This document shows positions 28,307 through 37,087 of a stretch of 64,000 nt of DNA, piece by piece. Under the pieces are notes generated by a model. That model was not told where the DNA came from and did not search any database. It saw only the letters and a list, made by a program, of their open reading frames with translations. The DNA comes from Azospirillum sp. 412522 (GTDB lineage: Bacteria > Pseudomonadota > Alphaproteobacteria > Azospirillales > Azospirillaceae), in NCBI RefSeq assembly GCF_019805165.1, contig NZ_RWIJ01000003.1, positions 248,001 through 312,000 on the forward strand, read 5' to 3'. The position numbers and the translations under genes were made by a program. Every line of letters begins with the position of its first letter. The first letter of the stretch is position 1.

Positions 28307-30217
28307 TTACGGCTGGCTGCTCGCGGTCGTCTGCCGGGCGGCGGTTGGATAGACGCCCAGCGTGTTCCACAGGGCGGAGCAGTTGCCCGCCTGATCCAGA
28401 CTGGACACCGGCATCGTCGCCGAGGGCGCCCGGCTGTTGAAGACCGTCAGCGACCCGCTGGGGGTGTAGGCGGTCAGCCCTGCCGGCGCCAGCGGGTTCT
28501 TGGCGAAGCCGGCCCAGGTTGCGGTCATCGCCCCGGCCAGCGTGCTGTCGGCCTGCGGTGGCTGGTTGACCAGGACGTTCAGCGTGCTGAACACATAGGG
28601 CAGCTCGTTGGCGTGGCAGACATTGCCGTTGCTCGGCGAGCAGGCCTGAACCGCGTCGCCCTTCGCCGTCTTGTAGAGATCGTAGATCGGTTGCTGTCCG
28701 AACAGATAGCCGTAGATCGGCGTTGTGCCCTTGGCGCCGGCGATCTGGCCGTAGGCCTGTCCGGCCGTCCACAGGTTGGCGCAGTGGAAGGCGAAATCGT
28801 TGATCAGCAGGTTGGTCGTCTGGGCGGTGCCGTTGGTGACCTTGTCCTTGCCGAAATAGGTCGGCGGATTGGCGGCCGGCGCCACGTAGGGTTTCTGGCC
28901 GGCCCCGTTCTTATATGCGGCGATCGTCGCCCGCGCGGTGGTGTCGGGAATCGCCGTGGCGAGGATCTTGTTGTACTCCACCGGTAGATAGGGGCCGGGG
29001 ACGCCTGCCGCGATCATCGCGGCGAAGATCGCGCCTTCGTCGGCATTGACGCCGAACAGGAAGGGCTTCTGCGGCATGCCGGTGGCGAAGCCGGCGATCG
29101 GTTGGGCGACGACGTCGCTGCCGTCGATGGCGGGGGCCCAAGGCAGCGAATCCGCGAGCGCCCCACCGGCAGGAGCGGGGCCGCCGCCGTTGCCGATGCC
29201 CAGATTGAGGAAGTCGGCCTGGGCCGCCAGGATGGTGTCAGCCGACAGGCCTTGCAGCCACGCCATGTTGCCGGGGCAGCTCAGGAGCTTGAGCGTCTTG
29301 GTGCAGAGCCAGTGGATGAAGTTCGTGCCCTGGCGCCGGGTGTCGGCGATGGGGCGGTACAGCGATCCGATCGGGTTGCTTTCCATGATCGCCGCCTGGA
29401 ACAGCGGGGCGCTGGCCGGAGAGGCGAACAGATGCAGCCCGGTGGACATCGCCCCAGCGCTTTCGCCGAAAAGCGTCACCTGAGACGGGTCGCCGCCGAA
29501 GCGGGCGATGTTGGCCTGGACCCAACGCAGGGCGTTGCGCTGGTCGTCCAGGCCGAAATTGCCGTTGATGTCGACCGTCTGCGCACCCTTGGTGCCGTCC
29601 GCCAGAACCTGGGCCGCCATGAAGCCCAGCGCGCCCAGCCGGTAGTTCAGCGTGACCACGACGCCGCCGTTCGTCGCCAGCGCCGTCCCGTCATAGATCG
29701 GCGAGCCGCCGGACCCCAGAACGAAGGCGCCGCCATGAATGAACACCATCACCGGCAGTTTGGCCGCCGGATTGTTCAGCGAGGCGGACGGCGCCCAGAC
29801 ATTCAGATAGAGGCAGTCCTCGCCGGTCGCCGGCGGCTGACTGTTCCAGGCCGGCAGCTTCTGCATGCACTGGTTCTGCACATTCACCGCCTGCATGGCG
29901 GGCGAGGGCGGCCAGGATGCCACCGTGCTGGGCATCCAGCGATTCGGCGGTACCGGCTGTTGCGCGACATAGGGGATGCCGCGATAGGACGTCACGCCGG
30001 CCGTTTCCCGGGCACCACAAAGAGCGGCGGTCGACTTGGTTGCATCGGTCCACACCGTTGTCGGGTCGGAGGCGGTGCAGGCGGGGGATGCAGGTGGCTG
30101 GGGATTGGGCTTTGCCGGGGTGGGAGACGCTGCCCAGGTCGGCGTTCCCAGAAGGGGGAGAGCCAATAGGCTGGCGAAAATCAGGGAGATGGTCGTTCCT
30201 TTATGGATAATTGTCAT
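28307..30217 (-). CDS. Secreted type B carboxylesterase
   Basis: The 636-residue protein has a signal peptide (about 1-30, ending TWA-A) followed by a Pro-rich segment and an alpha/beta-hydrolase of the carboxylesterase type B family. The nucleophile elbow GESAGA, the oxyanion loop in FIHGGAFVLGSG and the EDCLYLNVWAP block are all present. It should hydrolyse ester bonds in the periplasm or outside the cell; the natural substrate is unknown. Its leader is much more AT-rich upstream than neighbouring genes, and the coding region is less GC-extreme, which could reflect recent acquisition. It is convergent with glpX. Confidence 0.92.
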   Translation of the reverse strand: MTIIHKGTTISLIFASLLALPLLGTPTWAASPTPAKPNPQPPASPACTASDPTTVWTDATKSTAALCGARETAGVTSYRGIPYVAQQPVPPNRWMPSTVASWPPSPAMQAVNVQNQCMQKLPAWNSQPPATGEDCLYLNVWAPSASLNNPAAKLPVMVFIHGGAFVLGSGGSPIYDGTALATNGGVVVTLNYRLGALGFMAAQVLADGTKGAQTVDINGNFGLDDQRNALRWVQANIARFGGDPSQVTLFGESAGAMSTGLHLFASPASAPLFQAAIMESNPIGSLYRPIADTRRQGTNFIHWLCTKTLKLLSCPGNMAWLQGLSADTILAAQADFLNLGIGNGGGPAPAGGALADSLPWAPAIDGSDVVAQPIAGFATGMPQKPFLFGVNADEGAIFAAMIAAGVPGPYLPVEYNKILATAIPDTTARATIAAYKNGAGQKPYVAPAANPPTYFGKDKVTNGTAQTTNLLINDFAFHCANLWTAGQAYGQIAGAKGTTPIYGYLFGQQPIYDLYKTAKGDAVQACSPSNGNVCHANELPYVFSTLNVLVNQPPQADSTLAGAMTATWAGFAKNPLAPAGLTAYTPSGSLTVFNSRAPSATMPVSSLDQAGNCSALWNTLGVYPTAARQTTASSQP

Positions 30218-30504
30218 GGCGGTGCATCCTAAAAGGGGATAATCACTTTATAATTATATTTTTTCTGTATTTGATTTTCTATCGATTGAAGGTTTCAGTG
30301 CGTACATAGTTCAAAGATTTTCTACCTGCCTGTCCGAATGGGGAGAGCTGACGACGGCGGCGATCCCGAGTTTTCACATGTCTTCCCTTCCATCGAATCC
30401 ATGCAAGGCTGAGATGGCGTCGGCGCAGAGGGTTGTCCGTTGATTTCGCAGACGCAAAAGACAAAATACGACCATGTAATCAGCGCCAACCGTAGGAGAT
30501 CGAC

Positions 30505-30717
30505 ATGGCTTATTCTTCGATGCAGTCTTCGTCTGGTGAATTGTTTGTCGCCGGAACAAAGGAAGCCACCCTCTTTCAACGTATCGTTCATTGGGCTCGC
30601 GAACGGATTGAGCTTTATCGCGCAGAAAATGAGCTGAACCATATGTCCGACGCCGAACTGTCCGATATCGGATTGACGCGCGGCGAAATTCACATTGCAG
30701 TCCGTCGAGGGGCCTGA
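30505..30717 (+). CDS. DUF1127 (YjiS-like) small protein
   Basis: The 70-residue protein has the DUF1127 core at its C-terminal half: ELNHMSDAELSDIGLTRGEIH (read in two parts, ELNHMSDAEL and SDIGLTRGEIH). DUF1127 proteins are short, Arg-rich and in other alphaproteobacteria affect RNA turnover, phosphate or carbon metabolism. A clear TAGGAGAT lies before the ATG. The preceding 290 bases are AT-rich, and a terminator-like hairpin follows at 30815, so it seems to be a single-gene unit. Confidence 0.88.
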   Translation: MAYSSMQSSSGELFVAGTKEATLFQRIVHWARERIELYRAENELNHMSDAELSDIGLTRGEIHIAVRRGA

Positions 30718-30814
30718 GGGCAGAACCGTTCACAGTCCGGCCGTCGACAGGACGACTATCGAAAGGTTTGCCCACGGCGTCTCGCGCGGTGCGGCCAATC
30801 GAGTCCCGAATGCG

Positions 30815-30843
30815 GAAAGCCCCGGAAAACTGCCGGGGCTTTC
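30815..30843 (+). terminator. Hairpin terminator after the DUF1127 gene
   Basis: An 11-bp perfect stem (GAAAGCCCCGG with CCGGGGCTTTC) closes a 7-base loop. The stem itself ends in TTT but no longer T-run follows, so efficiency is uncertain. Confidence 0.6.
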
Positions 30844-30932
30844 GCATATGAACCATCATTAACCTTTTCTTCATCGTACCTGCCCATGCGGCACATATGC
30901 CTGGGAGGGCTTGCGCGCTGCAGCATGATTAT

Positions 30933-30956
30933 GGTTAATGCATTTTAACATTAACC
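30933..30956. promoter_or_regulatory. Inverted repeat with CtrA-like half-sites, upstream of the hybrid kinase
   Basis: GGTTAATG (30933-30940) and CATTAACC (30949-30956) form a perfect 8-bp inverted repeat around an 8-base spacer. The sequence ATGGTTAA at 30931-30938 is the exact complement of TTAACCAT, a CtrA half-site in alphaproteobacteria. It lies 75-100 bases upstream of the kinase start at 31031. Confidence 0.4.
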
Positions 30957-31030
30957 CCGGTTCTGTTCGAAAATGGAAACGGGGCGCCTTCGGGAACCCC
31001 ATCATCCTCCGTGAGAGCCGTGGTCGAAGC

Positions 31031-32242
31031 ATGAGTCTCATTCATCGCCTTCAGTCGCTGGAAGCGGAGCGCGATGCCGCCCGGGAGGAAGCCGAGCGCG
31101 CCAACCTCGCCAAGTCGAAGTTCCTCGCCGCCGCCAGCCACGACCTCCGCCAGCCCCTCCAGGCCCTTTTCTTTCTGTCCGCCGCACTTGCCCGCCATGT
31201 CGGCGATCACAGCGGGCGCGATCTCCTGTCCAGACTCGACCAGGGGCTGGACACCATGAAGGGTTTGCTGGACGGGCTGCTGGAGGTGTCCCGGCTGGAA
31301 GCCGGAGTGGTGACCCCGGTGCTGGACACTTTCGAGGTCGGCGAGATCACCGACGCGCTGGATGCCACCTATGGAGAGCAGGCGACCGCCAAGGGGCTGG
31401 TGTGGCGGGTGGAGAGCTGCGAGGCGGTGCTGCGCAGCGACCGTGGCCTGCTGATGCAGTTGCTGCGCAATCTGGTCGACAACGCGCTCCGCTATACGGA
31501 GGCCGGGGCGATCCGAATCCGCTGCCGTGTCGATGCCGGACCCGATGGCGACCGGCTGGCCATCGAGGTCCAGGACACCGGCATCGGCATTCCGCCCGAA
31601 CATCTCGACCGCATCTTCGAAGAGTTCCACCAGGTCGGCAATCCGGAGCGCGACCGGCTGCGCGGGCTGGGGCTGGGACTCGCCATCGTGCGGCGGCTGT
31701 CGCAACTGCTCGACCATCCGGTGCAGGTGCGATCGGTGCAGGGGCAGGGGTCGGCCTTCCGTGTCCTGATTCCGCTGGCGCCGGCGCGCTTCCTGGCAGG
31801 ACGGGCAGGGGGGCCGGAACGGCCGCCGGCCATCGACCGGCCGCGTCTGGCCGTGCTGGTCGATGATGACGCGGTGGTGCTGCTGGGGTTGCAGACGGTG
31901 CTGACCGAATGGGGCTTCCGCGTCGTCGCCGCCGACAGCGCCGACCGGGCGATGGACCGGCTGGAGTCGCTGGGGCGGGTGCCGGACATCGTCATCGCCG
32001 ACTACCGGCTGCGCGAGGGGCGCGTCGGTACCGAAGTGATCCGACGCGTGCGCGGACGCTATGGCGCGGAGGTTCCCGCCCTGATCCTGACCGGGGAGAC
32101 CGGGGCCGACACCCTGGCCGATGCCTCGGCTCACGGTGTCGCGATCCTGCACAAGCCGGTGACGCCGCGCCAGCTCCAGGCCGAGGTGGACCGGCAGTTG
32201 CGGATCAAGCGCGTGGACGGCGTGGCGCAAGCGGCGCAGTAA
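31031..32242 (+). CDS. Soluble hybrid histidine kinase (HisKA-ATPase-receiver)
   Basis: The 403-residue protein has an N-terminal coiled-coil-like helix (1-30), a H-box AAASHDLRQPLQAL with His37, an ATPase domain (N-box LLRNLVDNALRYTEAG, DTGIGIP at 182-188, LGLGLAIV) and a C-terminal receiver (about 272-395) with VDDD at 277-280 and phospho-Asp324 in VIADYRLREG. No membrane helix or sensor domain is present, so it either senses a cytoplasmic partner or acts downstream of another kinase. An in-frame ATG at 30938 would add a basic 31-residue tail that overlaps the inverted repeat, so I use 31031. No regulator gene is adjacent. Confidence 0.88.
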   Translation: MSLIHRLQSLEAERDAAREEAERANLAKSKFLAAASHDLRQPLQALFFLSAALARHVGDHSGRDLLSRLDQGLDTMKGLLDGLLEVSRLEAGVVTPVLDTFEVGEITDALDATYGEQATAKGLVWRVESCEAVLRSDRGLLMQLLRNLVDNALRYTEAGAIRIRCRVDAGPDGDRLAIEVQDTGIGIPPEHLDRIFEEFHQVGNPERDRLRGLGLGLAIVRRLSQLLDHPVQVRSVQGQGSAFRVLIPLAPARFLAGRAGGPERPPAIDRPRLAVLVDDDAVVLLGLQTVLTEWGFRVVAADSADRAMDRLESLGRVPDIVIADYRLREGRVGTEVIRRVRGRYGAEVPALILTGETGADTLADASAHGVAILHKPVTPRQLQAEVDRQLRIKRVDGVAQAAQ

Positions 32243-32305
32243 CCGGCACCCATGAGGCGGAACTGGGGTGCCCGCCGCTTTTTCCGTCTCAAATCAACGC
32301 ATGAC

Positions 32306-32623
32306 TCAGATCAGCGCGCCCTGGCGCGCATCGCCCGTTTCCTCCTCGGTCGAGGTGGCGGCGTGGCGGCCAAGCCCGTCCAATGCCGTGCGGCCGGTTT
32401 CGGTCAGCCGGCAGACCAGCCAGTCCGGCTTCAACGGATTGTCGAACCACCGCTCCGCCCAGCCGGCCTTCAGGCAGGCCTCGATTGTAGCCTTCTTCAC
32501 GCGCTGCCCGCGCTGGTCGAACAGCGGCAGCTTGCCGCCCGGCTGTTCCAGACCGCGGCGCAGCCACGCCCCCTGGACGTCGGAGGGGGTGCTGCGGGAC
32601 GGGGAACGGCGGGGCTTGGCCAT
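32306..32623 (-). CDS. Conserved-looking small basic hypothetical protein
   Basis: The 105-residue protein has a basic N-terminus (MAKPRRSPSRS) and a central region, DQRGQRVKKATIEACLKAGW, followed by LVCRLTETGRTAL. That pattern of helix, charged turn and strand-like end resembles winged-helix DNA-binding modules, in which a terminal LTxxGR is frequent. It is convergent with the hybrid kinase gene and divergent from moeA. The Shine-Dalgarno is poor and I do not recognise a family, so both existence and start are moderately supported. Confidence 0.55.
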   Translation of the reverse strand: MAKPRRSPSRSTPSDVQGAWLRRGLEQPGGKLPLFDQRGQRVKKATIEACLKAGWAERWFDNPLKPDWLVCRLTETGRTALDGLGRHAATSTEEETGDARQGALI

Positions 32624-32934
32624 GGACGGGCGACTCTTGCGGATACGGGATCGGACAGCGGATTGCCGACCCCGGTGGGGGCCGTGGCAAAGTGCGGGCA
32701 TCCTACGCGAAAGCGCGATACAGGGGCATCGAAAAGGACAGGGGCATTCCCATGCCGGATCCTGACACCCGGAGTTATTCAACCAGGGCCTTGACGCGGG
32801 TCAAAGTCGGGCGCTGCAGTTGGCGGTAGGAAGGACGCTGCCAAACCGCCATTCGACACCACCACTTGACACGGCCATTCGACCGCCACCCGATTGTTGA
32901 ACGGCCAGCCCACCTTATCGAGGACACCGAGATC
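32624..32934. other. Intergenic region upstream of moeA with a direct repeat
   Basis: About 310 bases between the divergent small protein and moeA. It holds two exact copies of GCCATTCGAC (32848-32857 and 32874-32883), starts 26 bases apart, flanking a TTGACA (32866-32871) that could be a -35 box. No good -10 box follows at 17 bases. Otherwise I see nothing. Confidence 0.45.
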
Positions 32935-34173
32935 ATGGACGATTGCTCCGCACACGGCCCCATCCCCCTGTCGCTGGACGAGGCGGTCGCGCGCGTCGCG
33001 CGGGGATATGGCGCGGTGACCGGGACGGAGGAGGTGCCGCTGCGGCAGGCGCTCGGCCGCGTTCTGGCGGAGGAGGTGGTCGCCCCGGTCAACGTGCCGC
33101 CGGCCCACGTTTCCGCCATGGATGGCTGGGCGTTCAGCGCCGGGGCGGGAGACGGCTTCCGGCGGCTCGACGTCGTCGGGCGCGTGCCGGCCGGTTCCAA
33201 GTTCGATGGCGCCGTCGGGGAGGGGCAGGCGGTGCGGATCTTCACCGGTGCGCCGATCCCCGCTGGGGCCGACACGGTCGCGATGCAGGAGGATTGCCGG
33301 ACCGACGGCGACGCCGTGCTGGTGCCGGCTGCGCTGAAGCGCGGCTCCAACGTCCGTCCGGCGGGGGAGGACATGACCGCCGGTGCGGTCGTGCTTCACC
33401 CCGGCCAGCGCATGCGGGCGCAGGAGGTCGGGCTGGCCGCCGCGGTCGGACGCTCTGTTCTGACGGTGCGCAAGCGGCTGACGGTGGTGCTGTTCTCCAC
33501 CGGAGACGAACTGAGGGAACCGGGGACGCCCAAGCCCGACCATGCGATCTATGACGCCAACCGCTATACGCTGGCCGCCCAGCTCGACGCTTTGGGAGTC
33601 GAGGTGCGCGACCTCGGCATCCTGCCCGACCGGCCGGACGCTACCCGGGCCGCGCTCGCCGAGGCGGCCGGCACCGCCGACCTGATCGTCACCAGCGGTG
33701 GCGTGTCGGTCGGCGAGGAGGACCATGTCAAGGCGGCTGTCAGCGCGCTCGGATCCATTGATCTGTGGACGCTGGCGATCAAGCCGGGCAAGCCGCTGGC
33801 GCTCGGCCGGGTGGGCGACACGCCGTTCCTGGGGCTGCCCGGCAACCCGGTGTCGGCGATGGTGACCTTCCTGCTGGTGGGGCGCCCGCTGGTCCTGCGC
33901 CTGTCGGGGGCCAGCGGCATCGCCACGCCGCGCAGTCTGGTGGTCGCCGACTTCACCTTCACCAAGAAGCCCGGCCGCCGCGAATTCCTGCGTGCCCGGC
34001 TGGAGCGCGGGGCCGACGGCCGGCCGGTCGCCATCAAGTTTCCCAGCAACAGCTCCGGCGTGCTGACCTCGATGGTCGAGGCCGACGGGCTGGTCGACAT
34101 GCCGGCGGATGCCACCGCGGTGAAACCGGGCGATCTCGTCGATTTCCTGCCCTTCACCGGTCTGTTCGCGTGA
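32935..34173 (+). CDS. moeA: Molybdopterin molybdotransferase MoeA
   Basis: The 412-residue enzyme inserts molybdate into adenylated molybdopterin to make molybdenum cofactor. It has the MoeA layout: SLDEAVARV start region, PPAHVSAMDGWAF, the RIFTGAPIPAGADTV block, FSTGDEL, the DANRYTLAAQLDALGVEV segment, VTSGGVSVGEEDHVK and GLPGNPVSAMVTF. The start ATG is preceded by CGAGGA. The stop overlaps the start of the downstream LysR gene by four bases (GTGA), so the two are probably co-translated. Together with nifQ it marks molybdenum as a recurring theme of this window. Confidence 0.95.
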   Translation: MDDCSAHGPIPLSLDEAVARVARGYGAVTGTEEVPLRQALGRVLAEEVVAPVNVPPAHVSAMDGWAFSAGAGDGFRRLDVVGRVPAGSKFDGAVGEGQAVRIFTGAPIPAGADTVAMQEDCRTDGDAVLVPAALKRGSNVRPAGEDMTAGAVVLHPGQRMRAQEVGLAAAVGRSVLTVRKRLTVVLFSTGDELREPGTPKPDHAIYDANRYTLAAQLDALGVEVRDLGILPDRPDATRAALAEAAGTADLIVTSGGVSVGEEDHVKAAVSALGSIDLWTLAIKPGKPLALGRVGDTPFLGLPGNPVSAMVTFLLVGRPLVLRLSGASGIATPRSLVVADFTFTKKPGRREFLRARLERGADGRPVAIKFPSNSSGVLTSMVEADGLVDMPADATAVKPGDLVDFLPFTGLFA

Positions 34174-35084
34174 CTCTGGAGCAGCTGCGCATCTTCGCCA
34201 CGGTGGCGGAGATGCTGCACTTCACCCGGGCCGCCGAAATGCTGCACCTGTCGCAGCCGGCGGTCAGCGCCGCCATCGCCGCGCTGGAGGCGGAGCACGG
34301 CCTGCGCCTGTTCGACCGCATCGGCCGTCGGGTGGAGTTGACCGCCGCCGGGCACCTTCTCCACGGTCAGGCCCGCGCCATCCTGGCGAAGGTCGAGGAG
34401 GCCGGAACCATGCTGGCCGAGATGTCGGGGCTGTCGCGCGGCTCGCTGAGGCTGGCGGCGAGCCAGACGGTCGGCAACCATTGGCTGCCGTCCCGGCTGC
34501 TGCGCTTCGCCGTGGCCTATCCGGGCATCCGTGTGGATCTGTCCATCGGCAACACCGAACAGGTGGCCGAGGCGGTGCGCGACGGGCGTGCCGAGCTGGG
34601 CATCGCCGAGGGGGCGGTGACCGACTCCTCGCTGATCAGCGAGCCGATCGACGGTGACCGGCTGCGGCTGGTGGTCGGGGCCTCGCACCCTTGGGCATCG
34701 CTGGGGCGGGTCGATCGCGACGCTCTGGCCGCCGGACGCTGGATCCTGCGCGAGTCCGGCTCGGGGACGCGCGCGCTGTTCGAGGCGGCGATCCGCGGCG
34801 CCGGACTCGATCCCGGCGGGCTGGACGTCGCCATGACTCTGCCCGGCGGCGGCATCATCCGGTCCGCTTTGCTGGCCGGGGTCGGGGCCGGCGTGCTGTC
34901 CGACCTGATCCTGGCGGAGGATCTGGCCGCCGGCCGCATCGTTGCGCTGGAGGGGCTGGACCTGCCGTCCCGCCCCTTCCATCTGGTCCGCCACCGCGAC
35001 CGTCACCGCAGTCTGGCGGAGCGGGCCTTCGTCCGTTCCGCGCTGGAGGCCGATCAGGCCGTGCGGAGTGAGCGGATGCCATAG
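34170..35084 (+). CDS. LysR-family transcriptional regulator
   Basis: The 304-residue regulator begins at GTG and has the LysR winged helix-turn-helix (about 1-60; LHFTRAAEMLHLSQPAVSAAIAALE) and a periplasmic-binding-like effector domain. The overlap with moeA suggests a role tied to molybdenum-enzyme supply or sulphur/nitrogen use, but LysR ligands cannot be read from sequence. The effector part (SQTVGNHWLPSRLL) resembles the CysB/CbbR-like sub-group of LysR proteins. Its 3' end overlaps the convergent PepSY gene by 31 bases. Confidence 0.92.
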   Translation: MTLEQLRIFATVAEMLHFTRAAEMLHLSQPAVSAAIAALEAEHGLRLFDRIGRRVELTAAGHLLHGQARAILAKVEEAGTMLAEMSGLSRGSLRLAASQTVGNHWLPSRLLRFAVAYPGIRVDLSIGNTEQVAEAVRDGRAELGIAEGAVTDSSLISEPIDGDRLRLVVGASHPWASLGRVDRDALAAGRWILRESGSGTRALFEAAIRGAGLDPGGLDVAMTLPGGGIIRSALLAGVGAGVLSDLILAEDLAAGRIVALEGLDLPSRPFHLVRHRDRHRSLAERAFVRSALEADQAVRSERMP

Positions 35085-36421
35085 GCGGCGGCTTCGAGCG
35101 CGGCGAAGACGAGCATCGAAATTCCCGCCATCGGGAAGAACAGGCCGCCCGCGACCGCGATGACGATCAGTCCCTTCGGCACCGGTTGTCCGGCCGGCAG
35201 GCGCGGCGCGCCGAGGCTGCCGGCCGGGCGGCGCTTCCACCACATCACCGTCCCCGAAACCACCAGCCCGACCATCGCAACCAGCGCAGCCAGCAGGATC
35301 AGCTGGTTGGCCAGCCCGAAGGCCTGGCCCATGTGGATGCTGACTCCCCATTCCGCCAGCCTGCCGAACAGGCCGAGGTTCTTCAACTGCATGTCGAACA
35401 GCACCTTGCCCGAATACTGGTCGAGATGGACCACCCGTTCCTTGGTGATGTCGCTGGGATAGACGGACGCGGTGAAGACGCCGTCGGGCGTGGCTGGGAA
35501 GACGACGGCATAGCCCGGCGCCATCCCCAGCCCGTCCACCGTCCGGACCACGTCGTCCAGCTTCGCCGGAACCCCGGCCGCCGTCGTGGACAGCGGTGTC
35601 GGCTGGTTCTCGACGATCCAGGGGGCGTGGTCGATGGTGTCCTTCAGCGGCACGCTGGAGACCGGATACTTGTCCCAATAGCCGTCCGGCATACCCATGC
35701 CGACCGCATAGGAGAAGCTGTAGAAGGACTTGCCCCAGTAACCCGACCAGGGCAGGCCGGTCATTGCCAGGAAGACGATGAAGGCGCTGACGAAGATGCC
35801 GGTGACGGCATGCAGGTCGCGCCAGAACAGGCGCTTGCCCGGCCGTCCGCGCACGGTGACGACACCGCCCGTCTGGCCGTCCTGACGTCCGCGGGGCCAC
35901 CACAGATAGATGCCGGAGACGGTCATCAGCACCATCCAGCCGGCGACGCCCTCGACGATGCGTTCCGCGAACCAGCCGACATATTGCAGGCTGTGCAGCT
36001 TGCGCACCACATACATGGACGGCGACCCCGCGGCACCGCCGTCCCACAGGCCGCCCAGCACCCGGCCGTCGTAGGGGTCGACATAGAGGGTGTCCTTGAG
36101 ACCGTCGGAACCGACGATCCTAACCTCGGCGGCGCGGTCCGGTGCGGCCGGCGGAGCATAGCCCTTGATCGTGCCGGGATGGGCCTCCAGCGCCTTCGCG
36201 ACCAGGGCGGAGGGTGCCAGCCGCTCGATGCTTTTGGGGGCGACGATTCGCAGATCGGCGTGCAGCCTGTCGTTGATCTGGTCCTTGAACAGATAGATGC
36301 CGCCGGTGACGGCGAGCAGGATGACGATGGGCGCGCAGATCAGCCCGGCGAAGAAATGCCAGCGCCAAACAGCACGATAGAGTGCGGAGCCGATCGCTCC
36401 GCCTTGCAGAGTTTGCGTCAT
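35054..36421 (-). CDS. PepSY-associated membrane protein
   Basis: The 455-residue protein has about five membrane helices (near 20-45, 155-176, 203-225, 375-400 and 420-448) and PepSY-type soluble loops. The motifs WRWHFFAGL at the first helix, LHSLQYVGWF, WRDLHAVTG and SIHMGQAFGL are typical of the PepSY-TM family, whose conserved histidines may bind heme or help reduce ferric siderophores after TonB-dependent uptake. No TonB receptor is adjacent. The start ATG 36421 is chosen because longer frames lack family similarity. A DUF2946-like gene lies 50 bases upstream on the same strand, a common companion. Confidence 0.9.
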   Translation of the reverse strand: MTQTLQGGAIGSALYRAVWRWHFFAGLICAPIVILLAVTGGIYLFKDQINDRLHADLRIVAPKSIERLAPSALVAKALEAHPGTIKGYAPPAAPDRAAEVRIVGSDGLKDTLYVDPYDGRVLGGLWDGGAAGSPSMYVVRKLHSLQYVGWFAERIVEGVAGWMVLMTVSGIYLWWPRGRQDGQTGGVVTVRGRPGKRLFWRDLHAVTGIFVSAFIVFLAMTGLPWSGYWGKSFYSFSYAVGMGMPDGYWDKYPVSSVPLKDTIDHAPWIVENQPTPLSTTAAGVPAKLDDVVRTVDGLGMAPGYAVVFPATPDGVFTASVYPSDITKERVVHLDQYSGKVLFDMQLKNLGLFGRLAEWGVSIHMGQAFGLANQLILLAALVAMVGLVVSGTVMWWKRRPAGSLGAPRLPAGQPVPKGLIVIAVAGGLFFPMAGISMLVFAALEAAAYGIRSLRTA

Positions 36422-36471
36422 GATAGATCCAGTCGGTCGTCGCGACAAAGATCGCCCGGCGAGCGGGCGGT

Positions 36472-36933
36472 TCAGTGCTTCGGCTGGCGACCGGCTGGCG
36501 GGGCTTGGGAGTGGAAGGGCTTCAGGCTCTTCGGGCGATGGGTCTCCTCCGCCTTCGGCTGTTCCGGAGGCAGCGGGTGCCCGGCGGGCAGGACGAGCGC
36601 CTGGAGGACCGGCAGCAGGACGGCATATTGTCCGAGCCAGTTGCAGGGCAGATGCAGCGGGGAGAGGTCGGGCTGGTCGGGCGCCTTGCCGTCCGGCAGC
36701 GGGACGCCGTCCTGGTCCACCGGCAGATAGACAAGTTCGCTGCCGGTACAGATCGCGACGTAGCCGTTGCGGTCGGCGGCGCCGGCATAGGGTGCGACGA
36801 GGCGGACGAACAGGCTCAGGCTCAGCGCAACTGCAAGCGCCAGCCCCCACCGTTCCTGCAGCCTGCGGCACCGTGCCAGCATCGGTTTGTGATCGTCATG
36901 CAGCCCAGAGGATCGGATCGTTACCTGATCCAC
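36472..36933 (-). CDS. DUF2946-like small membrane or exported protein
   Basis: The 153-residue protein starts at a GTG and has a hydrophobic segment at about 28-52, with cysteines in AICTGSE and LPCNWLG, and a Pro/His/Lys-rich tail. This pattern matches DUF2946 proteins often found next to PepSY-TM and metal uptake or resistance genes, although the second Cys pair of some members is missing. An ATG at 36882 would shorten it by 17 residues; neither start has a clear Shine-Dalgarno. It probably forms an operon with the PepSY gene. Confidence 0.7.
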   Translation of the reverse strand: MDQVTIRSSGLHDDHKPMLARCRRLQERWGLALAVALSLSLFVRLVAPYAGAADRNGYVAICTGSELVYLPVDQDGVPLPDGKAPDQPDLSPLHLPCNWLGQYAVLLPVLQALVLPAGHPLPPEQPKAEETHRPKSLKPFHSQAPPAGRQPKH

Positions 36934-37087
36934 CGCCTACGGACAAGCGCCGGTGGAATGGAATTAACCGGCAAGCGCCGGGGTACCCATACGGTAGAAG
37001 GGTGCATCGGCGGTTCGGCCTATCGCAAGCCACTGATTATCGGCGTTATAACCGGGGCGCTCCCGCTTACGGTTGTAAGGCGATCAA

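Larger units (their letters stand above)
30718..31030. other. Intergenic region with hairpin and CtrA-like inverted repeat
   Basis: These 313 bases hold no credible gene. A hairpin for the DUF1127 unit lies at 30815-30843. The right part contains two CATTAACC sequences (30855-30862 and 30949-30956) and an inverted repeat at 30933-30956, and probably carries the promoter of the hybrid kinase. Confidence 0.5.
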
